Assembly: GCA_013399895.1 (NCBI GenBank)
Contig: VXBA01004184.1
Span: 186,415-250,414, forward strand
Direction: 5' to 3'
Origin: Serilophus lunatus
Lineage: Eukaryota; Chordata; Aves; Passeriformes; Eurylaimidae
Length of the DNA: 64,000 nt
Shown in pieces: positions 27,641 through 39,100 of this stretch (position 1 is the stretch's first letter; each line of letters opens with the position of its first letter). The notes under the pieces are model-generated. The model was given only the letters and a program-made list of their open reading frames with translations. It was not told the origin of the DNA and searched no databases. The position numbers were made by a program, and so were the translations under genes.

Positions 27641-28142
27641 GGTTAGCAGGTAAAAACAGGCATCGCTTCGAGGAGATGGAGAGGGAAAAGATGAGTCGGG
27701 GGCATTTTCCCAGGTGTAACTCAACTGCTTCCCAGCTATTGTTTCCCTCCCTGGGAATCTGTGCAAATTGAACGAGGAGCCGTGCAAGCTGCTCAGATCG
27801 CGCCCATTTTCCTTCCCTTCTTCCCTAACAAAAGATCCCTCCAAAGCCCAGCGTCAGAGGCCGGACATCTGTCGCCGTTTGGGGGGGCTGGCGTGGCCAT
27901 TGAAAAGAAGCAGTGACCTGTCAGCTTTGATTGATGGCCACAAAACCCCGGGCTCGACCCCTCGTGTGGGAAAAGAAGTCCCGCCAAGGAAAGTTCCCTT
28001 TCACATGCTAATTCGGGGTTATAAATACAGCAGAGGCGCAGCGGAGCCGCAAAGAGCCCATCTGGAAACGGAGCGACCCGCTGCCCGAGTGGCCCCTCGC
28101 CGTCCCGTCCTGCCGGCGCCCGGGGCGGCCGCCGGGCTTAGA
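27641..28142 (+). promoter_or_regulatory. Hes8-like promoter and 5'UTR
   Basis: A TATA box TATAAATA sits at 28020-28027, placing transcription start near 28050 and leaving a 5'UTR of about 90 bases. Fifty bases upstream of the TATA box is a perfect RBPJ/CSL site TGTGGGAA (27965-27972). Other visible motifs are an E-box CAGGTG (27711-27716), a MEIS half-site CTGTCA (27918-27923) and a PBX-HOX motif TGATTGAT (27928-27935). CpG density rises from about 28030 into exon 1. HES-family promoters typically combine TATA with RBPJ sites close to the start, which fits Notch control, although binding is not shown here. Confidence 0.7.
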
Positions 28143-29802
28143 ATGACCGCCGCAGCCACCTCTGGCAGCGCCCACAAGCTCGCCAGCACCAAGGAGGAGA
28201 GGAAGGTACGTGCCCTCTGTGCTGCTGCTGCTGCTGCTTCTGCAGCCCCAGGGATGTGAATTACGGGTACTGGGAAAGGGCACTGCTTCCAGGAAAGAGA
28301 AAGGGAGCATTTATTTTCCTAATATTATTTTTTCCTCCGGATTTTAAACCGTATGGGTATTTTTTTTTTTTTTTGCTTCCTTTCTCTGCCTTAGAAAGGC
28401 TTCTCTCTGTTTTGCTTGGGTGAACTCTGCCTAAAATGAGTGGAAGTGGGAGAATTGAGAGCTGAAGCCATCTAAGGGACAGGCCGTGGCTGGAGCTGGA
28501 GGTGACACACACTCCACCCACATCTTGTCCCTGCTGAGCTTCACACAGGGAGTGGGGCTCTCCACCCTTGCTGAATTGCAGCAGGGAAAGGAATTAAAAA
28601 TATTAACTGCAATTTTTCCTTTTCATTTTCTTTGCCAGTTAAGGAAACCCCTCATTGAGCGAAAGAGAAGAGAAAGAATTAATAACTGCTTAGACCAGCT
28701 GAAGGAGACTGTGGTGGGTGCATTCCACCTGGATGTAAGTGTTCATTTTTATGCTGATTTTTGTCCTTTTGCCAGTGGGAAATCGGGTTTTTTTGAGAAG
28801 GTGTCTCATCTTTTGAGAAACTGGGCATGGCGCAAACCCTTCGTTGCCTCTGACTGCTGCACTCTTTCCTTATCAGCAGTCTAAACTGGAAAAAGCAGAC
28901 ATCCTGGAAATGACAGTGAAGCACCTCCAGAACATCCAGAGCAGCAAACTGATGGGTGAGTGTCCGTGCCGTGCAGGAAGGTGCCAGCAGGTTTGATCTG
29001 CTGGCAGCTTGGCAAAAGCGTCATTCAAATGAGCCAAGGCCCAGGCTGCTGCTGAGTTTTGGCTTTCTCCACTAGATGGGGGGATGGAGCTGGGCACTGG
29101 TTAATCTACAGAAGGTGATCTTTCCTTCCAGAGACGCTTTCTGTTTTTTTGCTGTAGTTTTGCCTTGGCGGTGGGCAGCAGGGCACAGGAGCTTCACACC
29201 CTGCTCACCTTCCCCCTGCAAAAGAAGCATCTTCTAGTAAAGCCCAGTGGCTTCAGCAGTGAGACCCCCGGAAACCTGGTGAAGGTTTCCCAGCAGGAAC
29301 ACACCACTCAGCTCTTTCGCACTCACCGACTCCCCTTTTTCTCCTCCCCAACACAGCTGACTCCAAAGTGGGTCTGGAAGCCCAGCAGAGGTACAGCACT
29401 GGGTACATTCAGTGCATGCATGAGGTGCACAACCTCCTCCTCACCTGCGAGTGGATGGACAAGACCCTTGGGGCGCGCCTGCTAAACCACCTGCTGAAGT
29501 CCTTGCCCAGGTCTGGGGAAGACACCTGCAAAGCAGCACTGAGGTCTTCGAGCCCATCCCAGCAGCCTCCCTTGATGCCAAAAAGTCCCCTAACCTCTAA
29601 GGGAAACACTCGGGGCACAAACCCAACACAAGAGCGCTTCCACCCTGCAGAGAACAAGCAGGCTTCCAAAAATTCCTTCCAGCTGCCACCACTGTCGGTT
29701 TTCAACCAGGTTGATGCTGCACCTCCCAGACAGGTTCTGCAGCCAAATTTTTCCCATAACAGCCCTAGAATGGGGTCCTTAGATATGTGGAGACCGTGGT
29801 AA
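28143..29802 (+). CDS. HES8-like: Her8/Hes8-type bHLH-Orange-WRPW transcriptional repressor
   Basis: Four exons: 28143-28205, 28639-28734, 28877-28955 and 29357-29802. Introns are GTACGT, GTAAGT and GTGAGT to CAG, in phases 0, 0 and 1, giving 227 residues. The bHLH is at about residues 21-74: basic region with RKPLIERKRRERIN and the HES-type proline at 25, and helix 2 KLEKADILEMTVKHLQ. The Orange domain is at about 86-130 (GYIQCMHEVHNLLL, LLNHLLKSLPR). The protein ends in WRPW, the Groucho/TLE-binding motif. It should act as a nuclear DNA-binding repressor in the Notch/neurogenesis network. The loop is about three residues shorter than in HES1, but helix 2 is HES1-like, unlike HES6. The whole protein best recalls fish Her8a and amphibian Hes8. 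A duplicate HES6 (chicken has been described with two Hes6 genes) is the main alternative. The start is the first ATG after the TATA box. Confidence 0.93.
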
Positions 29803-30110
29803 AGTGTGCTTTCAGTTTTTATCCTAACCTTAGACACTCTTACGTATGTATCTTATAGATATGTTTCTTTAAAACACTTGTGGAGCAAGTCTGTTCCTGT
29901 AGGTGTACTAAAGACCAGGGTACTTCAAGCCGAAGTAAGCCTATGTGTAGCCTGCATTGTAGAAGGCTGCTATTATTTTTTATTTATTTAATACACCTAA
30001 ATTATTGTAGAGAATCTTCTCATGCTTTTTAGCTTATACTATGTAGTTTTCTTGTCTTACATTCTAAAATAATTAACTTCCTATTAATAAAAATGCAAGA
30101 CAACAAGCAA
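29803..30110 (+). terminator. Hes8-like 3'UTR with AU-rich element and poly(A) signal
   Basis: AATAAA lies at 30086-30091, about 285 bases after the stop, so the mRNA should end near 30105-30110. An AU-rich instability nonamer TTATTTATT is at 29980-29988, within ATTTATTTA. A second AATAAA at 30503-30508 could serve as a distal signal. Rapid mRNA decay is a general property of HES transcripts that oscillate; the element is consistent with it but does not prove it. Confidence 0.75.
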
Positions 30111-33100
30111 CAACCCTCTCTGTCATCAAATTTACTTCTCAGATCTCACATAAGCCACTGAGATCGCTTTGTTGAATAGAGGGATAAATGGTTGATCTAT
30201 TCTTCTTTTTACTTTTATTACTATCCCTGTGTAGTTGTAGGAGATTCCAGTGTCAATTCCTGCAAAAATGCTGCAGTGTTTAGGAAAAAAAAAAAAAAAG
30301 AAATGAAGAAACTTGTTCTGGATTTTTTAGGCTGTTCAGAAATCCTCTCTTGGTTGCTCACTCTGCCTATGCTGTTCCCAGCCACTTGGACATCCTGATA
30401 CTGCTCTTAAACTAGTGGGCTACGTGTATGTATATGTTTATAGAGGTTACATACAAGTTATATGTAGGGATTATGTTTTTGTTTCCTTAACTGAAAGTTC
30501 TAAATAAACTTTTGGCAAGTCAACGACTGATATTTCTCCCAGCCTTGTCCTGTGTGCTCTGAGTAAACAGTCTTTGAGAATCTGCTTTTGTTTTCTTTCA
30601 TAGTTTTTCTTCAGTGAGGTTGAAAGAGTTGGCTTGGGTTTTGACCCTGATGCGTTGTAGGAAAGCTCTGTGCACCACACACAACAGACAGCATCACCTG
30701 GATCACAGTAACACTTAAAAAGTTATGAAAGAAATGGGGAGTTTGGCTTATCAGCCTGGATCAGTGCTTTATCTTTTACTTATAAGTGAATCACAAAGAT
30801 CATCTAAAGGGCAGAAGGTAAAATTCCCTGCAAATTGGACCAAGGAGAGTGGGACAAATCTGCTGGCTTGCTGGCAACTTTTGGTCCCTGTTTTTCATCT
30901 CAAAGGCAGTTAAAAGTTCCTCACGGTTAAAATAAAAGAGCAGGGAGCTCTTAAACAAACACCGTGCATACTAATGAATGGACCCGCAGTTCAGAGAGGC
31001 TCATTATGCAGCGAGATCTATTTGATGAGGTGCCTAAGGAGTGAAAACCAGCACCTCTGGGTTTAGCATCCTTTTCTGTGAAGCTTTCCCTTTCATCCAG
31101 CCCTCTTGAAGAGACATTAGGAGCAGTAGTATAAGAATAGTAGGAGAAACAACTGGCCTACACATGGAGCAGGGAGGCGAGGTCAGGTTTCTTCAACCGT
31201 GGGGTCAGAAGTCAGGTAAAGACACACGATTGTACAGATCTTACTTCAGCTTCAGTTTCCATCCTCTGCCTGAAAATGTAGACTTCCCCTTTAACGCTGG
31301 GAACCTCCAGAGTGACCACCAATGTGGAAAACACACATCACGATCCCACTGCAAAGATCCAGAGGGTTGGGAGCTGGGCTTACCCCAAGGAAACCACCAC
31401 AGTGTGCACAGAATACACACAGGTAGAGAAAGCAATCAGGCAAAGGAAACTACAAAATCCTGGAAGCAAGAAGACATTAAAGATCTTTCCATTTTATTGT
31501 CAGGCATATTGCTGAGTTTAAATAAAAAACCCCCATGCCATAAGAGCCCCCACAGCTGCACCCACCAGAGGAAGCTCCATTGCACACCAGTGGGACTGAC
31601 AAGAGGAGCAGCTCCCTAACCAAGATCAGGCCTGAAGCGTTTTTTTACTGCTGGATGATGTCAGTGATGCATCTCATGACACTTGTAGCCACCTTATTGT
31701 TGTGCTGGGAGGGGTTGCAATGAAAATATTTTACTACAGTTTGACAGCATCAACTTAAAAACACACATTCCCTCTAAAAGCTGTAAATCCCCCGTGACTA
31801 TAATTATCAGCTATGGTTACCATGCTGAAAAGAGATCAGTGGGAAATATCTATTTCTCACTATCTCTGCTTGTTTATTTTGTGTCGGAAAATACTTTGTG
31901 GTTAGTGAGTTTTATTATTTCCTGTTTCTAATCAGTAAAGGTTTTTTTCTGTTGTGGGTGTGGAGGGAAGGGTCACATCGCAGCTGGTGAGAGAGTTTTA
32001 AAAATAGAAAAGTAAGCACTACTTGGCCAACAATCTTCAGTAACAGTTTTAGTACAAGACTCTCATTTTTCATTGCCTTCATTTCAAACCAAGGGTGCCC
32101 TTTTATGTGATCTCCTTGTCACGTATCCAACTAGTGCTGTAGGAATCCATTGCAAGCCACTAGTTTTCAGGAAAAAAATAAAAAGTTTCTTCAGAAAGGC
32201 AGACGATTACTCATAGCACTTCAAGTACATGAATTTCAGCTCTTACTTACGTTTGACAAAGGAATCCCATATGTGTTTCAAACCCACCTGGTTTTATCAC
32301 AAGAGACTGTACAAGAGCAATAATACTTTGCTCTCCAATATAGGCAACTCTCCACTGATAATCCAAAAGTGCATTGCCAGCTCCTGCCATCTTCTCCCCA
32401 GGAAAAGGAACAGAGCAGCTGGTTATTGAGGAGTAGAGAGCACTGTCCTTGTGAGCTGGTGTTTGAAGCTGCCCCCTCACACACTGTCTGGACACAGCAG
32501 GAGAGCCCAGACAGAGGCTATTTTCACATCTGCAGCAGGTGCCAGTGGCTGTGTCTCTTGGCTACCAGAGGTGCCACAGCACAGCACAGCACAGGGATTG
32601 GTCCCTCAGCACCCAGATGAGGAATCCTCAAGGTTCCACCACCTAGGACTGCATGCCCAAGGCACAGGAGTTTGGAGGTAGAGACAGCAGGGGTGCTGCA
32701 CACTCTCAGGTCTGAGAACGGCCAACACAAGCACCCGAACCAGATTCCTCAGCTTGGGCATGGCCAGACAGACCTGTTTGCCAGAAGCAGTCACAAGATG
32801 CACCACATCTCCCCCAGCACATGCAGGGTTGGGACAGCCTGGTGCAGATCTGGGCTTTGTTTGTCCACTGGCAAAGTGCTGTTCCAGACATGCATTTGTG
32901 AATGGAACATTAAAGATCAGAGGCCAATTGCTACGTACACGGGGATGTGAGGAGGGCTGAACACGAGGCTCAGGACCCTCACATGCCTTTAATACAAAGC
33001 AATTACTGATTTATATAGTAATATAAGCCCAGGTGAACAAAATACCCACATGCATAGCAGCTCTCTTTATATAAACTTCACTCCCAGATGTGCTCTTTTG

Positions 33101-36100
33101 AAAACTAAGAAGAAAACTCATTTATTTGTCAGAAAACAAGACCTTTCCCATTAGGGAAGTACAGAAGTTCATGAGGATGTGAGATAAATCAGGGTCCTGC
33201 CATGCTGTCTTTTCCCAGGCACATACAACCCTCAGGGCCTCTGAGCATCCCTGTCTTTTCCCTTACTCCTCCTCCCACCCTGAGGGTCCCGCAGCTACCC
33301 ACAGTAACAAGGCCAAAATGCTTCAGGGATTTAGGAATGATGCTGAGCCCCAGTGGATTATTATCTGAGAGGACTGAGCATAGGGATTAAAAGGGGAACA
33401 CAAGCTAAGTTTTCAGTTGACCTCTTTGTTGAGTGCTCACTTTGGCAAAAAGAGATTACAGGTTGTCAGTGTGACTTCTCCAGAAGCCATGGAGGGGCTC
33501 CTAGTCCTCTGCACTCACAAGCAAGTGGCCTTGCAAAACCCCATGCAAAGCAATTCTGGGGCAAAATATTTTCAAACTGACTTGAACCACACTGCCATGG
33601 CTTGAGTGCTTGCAGAGCATTAGAAAAGTATTCTGCTTGGGAGGAAACTGAAAAGAAATCCACCACCAGCAGAACACCAGAGAATTCACTTTGCCTTTAT
33701 ATATGCCATTATCCCACAGCTTCCAGTGTATACATTCCTGTCCTAAGAGGGGCACAGTCATATTTCATATCATGAGAAGTAATGTTGTGTTGAGAACCTA
33801 ACCCAAAGTCTGTCACATTTTTCATAGCTTTCACATACTCATGAATAACACAGCAGAAGCTGAAGCCAGCCCTGGGTCTGTTCTGTACTGCTGAGATATT
33901 TCACTTCTAAGTCCCAGCCCTGGTGAGAACATGGCTTTCTGCCCGAGGCATCATCAGAGCCTGGGAATTTGCTTTGCTCTGAGACTCCTCTATAGTTCCC
34001 ACATTAGTTGTTATAAATCCTACCACACATTTGGAGTTAAAAAGCATGTTAGAGCATTTCTATCAAGTTTTCCATGGCTAACGTGACCAAGCAAATGGAC
34101 TTGCTTCATTCAAACCTGTATCTCCTGCCACAGACAGATTGCATCCTCCAGAAACAACTCAAAGGGAATAAACTTTGGGGACAGAGGACTGTCCCTTTTG
34201 CTCTGCCAAATAGCAAACACCCTTGAGCAGAGCTGAGAATGATGCCTCTTCTCCAGGGTCCCTTCCCGAGGAAGCCTGGGGAAACGGAACACAGAGGCTT
34301 TGTGGCTATTGTAAAGCTGCTGAGCAGGGAACAGCCTCACTGGGGCAAGAGGAAGGATGGAGAAACAACTGCCAAGCTGGAGCTTCCCAAAATGCCTTCC
34401 TCTCTTTCCATATGCCCCTGCCCAGGCACCCTCATCCTTGAGCATATTCACGCAGCAGAAGTCACTTCTCACTCAAATTGGTATAACCTGAAATTTGTAA
34501 ACTGGCAGCCCCAGCAACATCTCCCAATGATCACACCATCTCCCACTGCTCAAGCTGTTTCTTTCTACCTGCTATGGACTGAGAAGAAGAGTGAGAGAAG
34601 GAAGCATTTCCTCACATTTCAGAAGAGCAAATGTTAGGCAGGATAGTGAAGTGAACCAGGAGAGCCATGGCCGAGCTTCTTAGGACAGAGTAGCTCCCAG
34701 AGCAAGGGCAAAGTATTCTTGTGCAGGAGCTGGGACTTTCCTGCGTCTATCTGGGGCCGTGGGAAGAACTGATCAGGAGCAACCACACAACCGCAAACCT
34801 CTCTGTCCCCTGCCCTTCCCCTGCCCTGCCCTCGTTAGCCTACGTGAGTATTAAAGTACAAAGTGAAGCACTTCAAGACAGGCACTCTTCCTATTGGAGA
34901 GGCTGTGAGAACAAGCAATCCACATGGAATAGCAATCACATCATCTCATGCACTCCTCAAAAGTGCTGAGATATTATTTTGATAGGTGTGATAGAAGAAC
35001 CATCCAGCCATTGAACACTACGAAAGCCATAGCTGGACAGACAGGTTCTCCAAACCAGACACAATGCTGTCAAAATCCTCTGGGAAGAAGAAGACCAATG
35101 CCTCCTGGCATTTCCCATAATTTGGCACTGTTCTCACGAATACACACCTATTAGAAGACCTCTGCAGGAGTTCAAGGCTTTATCCTGCCTTGCCCATAAG
35201 AATCCATGAGCAGAGAGCACTTTCCAACAGACTCAAGACACCAGAGGAAAGCCCTGAGCCTCCAGTACAGCTTATCACCAGTACAGCTTATCTCAGCCAC
35301 TGCCTTGGACTTGATGGTCGAGAGCCCTGTGGTTCTTCAGAGTAGATGCAGTTATAGAAGGCCACAGCCCCACGGGACAGCTGGTCTTGTTCTATGCCCA
35401 ACTCACACCCCTGCCCAACTCACTCACACACTCCTGCCTGGGGGTGATGTTTGTGAGCCACATTCCACACCAGACGCTGGCCACTCAACTGCTCCCCTAC
35501 TGTTCTGCTCTTGTGTTGGAAATGGTATATGGTCAGCCCAGGTCTACTACCTGACCCCAACTGCCCAGCTCACACAACATTAGTCCTGCCTGAATTCACC
35601 TCAGATGAGGGGCACGTCCCCCCTCACCACACCAGGCATTGCTTGTCCTCCCACAGCTGACATAAAGGCAACACGAAAGTATGATGCTCTTCTTGGGAAG
35701 ACTAATTTGTGGTTGAGAGGTGCCTTGTTTTTGCAGAGTGACCCTCTGCTGCTTTCACGAGGAATTTTTTCCAGCCCTGGTCCCTTATCAACCAACTGTG
35801 AGGTTATGTCTGTATCAGAGTAGCAGGCTCTGCCCCTTCCTGCTGGAGGCAGTGCGTGGCCACTCCAAGCTCTAGTGATTCACGCAGGAAGCATGTGGTT
35901 TGAGATGATACCCACGGCTAGACAAGAAGGAGTGAGAAACCTTGGCATTAAGCCTTAAAAGAGCCTTTTTCTGTGCCAGCTGTTCCCTGACAGTTGCAAG
36001 GAAACTGGCACTGCTCTGAGCACTCACTGCATGGTTCCACTGCCATGCCCAGGTCAGTGGCAGCTGAAGGACAGAGTCTGAAGGTGGTGAGCTTGAAGGT

Positions 36101-39100
36101 GCTCCTGAGGCTGTTCCCTGGAACAGTGCAGCTCTTGGTCAAGATGCTCAGCCCAGGTTCAGCACAGCTACCACCCCGCATCTCGCAGCAGAATGCTTCC
36201 AACAAACCACATCATTACCTCCCACACCCTGATCTTCTCCTGTAGAGGAGCTTTTACAGCAGCAGAGGGTGGCAGGGGACTTCTCAAGGTATTCCAGGGT
36301 GGCTACAAGTACTTTACTGAGCACAGGGGCCCCAGGGAAAAACCAAGCATTTGTCCTGATGGAGGTCTCAGCAACTGGGAAGAAAGCCATTCTGACCATT
36401 CCTTCAAATATAATATTTAATATTTATAATTACAAATTTAATATATAAAACAGCAGCCAGTGTTCTCTGTGATGGCCCATGCTGATCCTACTGCAAAGAG
36501 GGGATACTCAGTCCTCCCCACGGCATTGCAAAGCCTGCAAACACTTCAGCACAGGCCACTCTGCAGTGGTAGGTGTGGGCCACAAGCATGATGACCTGTG
36601 GTCCCTGGAGAGCTAAACTTCAACACCCACTTCAGGGCACTATTCACCAAGGGCTCAAGGTCACATAAGCTCAAGGGCAGTGCCTATATCAGCAAATAAT
36701 TGTGTGTGATAGAGGGGATCTGTTGGCTGAAGCAGTTGGTTTTGAGGCTCCTACCTCTACCATGCATGCTGCTCAAGGATGAGACTTGCAGCTAGGCCAA
36801 ACCTCTGGATGTGCAAGAAATGCCCAGAGGACCAGCTGCTCTTTTCAACCAACACATCCTCGTCCACAGTTGCTACAAGCTCAGAGCAGAACTTCTTGTC
36901 TAGTTTCCACGAAAATAAACCCAGTTTATGTGCACAAAAACTATCGCCAACCAACACAGAGAGTGAGAACAATTAGGAAATTTGCTTCGAAACCACACGA
37001 CTGCTCCAAAATGAAACATCAGTAGAGTTAGAGCCTATGATCTTTCAACAGCCACTGCTTTTGGAGGGAAATATGGCTACTCCAGATGGAGCCTAAAGTG
37101 TTTCCATAAGCTTTTGGTTTCACAAATTCAATCCTAGCCCCTCAGGGAGGATTTTACACACCTTTCACCTTTCATCCAGCTGTCTGTGCCTATATCCAGC
37201 TCCTGGCACACAGATGAGAGAGGCCTCGCCCAGCGTGCAGACAGCTCTCCTTCCCTGAACCCAGGGCAGGCACTGCTCCAGCTGTTTGTAGAAAGCCTGC
37301 CCGCAGTACTCCTGGGGACTGGGAAGCAAGTCTGAGCGGGAAGGGATCTGCCTGCCGAGGGCACACCCCTCCTCCCAAAGGGCCACTGGGCCAACAGTCC
37401 TGAGATGCTTTTGGGGGGCACCTGTCTGTCCTCAGCTGGCCGGGGTCCCATCACCCCCACAGGGGTTTGTGCTCCACACTCACACCTCTGCAGTCGCTCC
37501 ATGGTCAGGGTGGATCCTGAGAGAGGACAGGCAGCTTGAGGCAGGCATCAGGAAAACACCCATGGCAGAGGAGCAAACACGGGCACCTGGGCTCCCCTCA
37601 GGCAGGCTGACAGCCCGCTGCCAGCTTGAGCGGATAGAATTCTCCATCTATGTGTTTTTAGTAGCCTTCATCAGTCAAAGAGGAAATGTAGAGAGAAAAA
37701 TGAACAACAGGAGAGCAGGAACACAAGCTGTATGCTTTAGAACAAGAGCAGGTCCACTCCAGCACCAACGCATCTCTGCCATTCCCAGCCAAGTCCTTCC
37801 ACAGCTGGGACATGAACCGCAGCAAGGTCGACAATACCCATCTTCTCAAAGGTGAGGTGACTCTCAAGCTGCACAAATGCATGTCAAGGTGGCAAAAATG
37901 ATCACCCAAAAGGCTTGTCTACAGACAGCTCATTTACACCTCTGGGACACAGCATGACGCCGTCCAAGGGTTTCCTGCATGTTTGAGGACCTGGGTTTTA
38001 CAGAGAGCTTGGCTCAGGCCTTGGGTGCTGAAATATCTGACTCTGAGGTGCTCTGAAGAGAAACCCTCGACCTTCAGGTACAATGGGGGATGGGCATGTG
38101 GGCACAGCCCACACATGCATGCATATTGTTCCCTGATGAATGCTCTGCTCCCAGTGATGGGAAGCCCACCACTGATTCCTGCTTCTAGATAAGGGCAGGG
38201 ATCAGCCATGCCTTACCCATGGCACACTGAATGCTGGCTTAGGGAGCAAACACCCTTGCTCTTCATATTCCTGAGCCAGCAGAGATTGCACAGGAGGTGC
38301 GGTGTATTGGCTGCCAATCAATTGATATGCATCCAGCTCCTCTCACCTGCCTTTAACCAGTCTTGCTGGTACAGCTATACTGCCAAAACTCCCCACCACA
38401 GCAAAATCCACCAGTGGAATCAACACATCAGACAACCAAAATCAGCTTTGTTTACCCAGTGTTTTTATACTGGCATGACTGGTAGGGATTTTGCAGTGAA
38501 GCAGCATAATTAAAAGCAAACAAAGGAACAAACCTTTGCCACTGATATCCTGCAATGAACAGCCATGACACTGTGAGGTGTCTGATCTGGGGTCCTCTGC
38601 AAAACAGGCACAAAGGACTATTTAACGGCTGGTGGAAAACTCCCGTTCGTGCTTTGGCTGGGGTAAGCAGTCAAGCATATTGTAGGCAGCTGGAAACGAA
38701 GACAGAGAAGTAGAAGAGAGCTCTTAGCATGAGGCTTTGCCCACTGTTACTCTGAGAATGGTACATGCAGCCTCTGGCCTGAAGACCCTCCAAGCTGTGG
38801 GTAAGACATGTGCAGTAGTATTTGGTAACTAATAGGTTAGAGACAGGAATTTCCCATTTGCACCATTGCTTGAGATACTTGTTCTGATACAAGAGCATAT
38901 GAATCACTTTAGATGAGAGTAAGAGCCCACCTAATAGAGCATCTCATCTCTGATGGCCCGGGGAAAGAGCAAACAGGGCAAGCGTAGAGCTGTCACTCCG
39001 TAACACACCCTTATTTGGCTTTTTATTCTATGACTTCCCTTCGCAGATTGCCTATGCCTGCATATTGAAATCAGAATCAAGCAGGGCCAAAACAAAGAAG

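Noticed and set aside
27729..27757. Paired TTCCCAG and CTGGGAA motifs as a Notch SPS site
   Set aside because: Orientation is opposite to the SPS arrangement and the core has C instead of G before TGGGAA, so it is not a good RBPJ pair.
27768..28259. 163-codon ORF extending upstream of the Hes8-like start
   Set aside because: Its first 125 codons lie over the promoter and TATA box, and its end reads into intron 1. Only the last in-frame ATG (28143) starts the gene.
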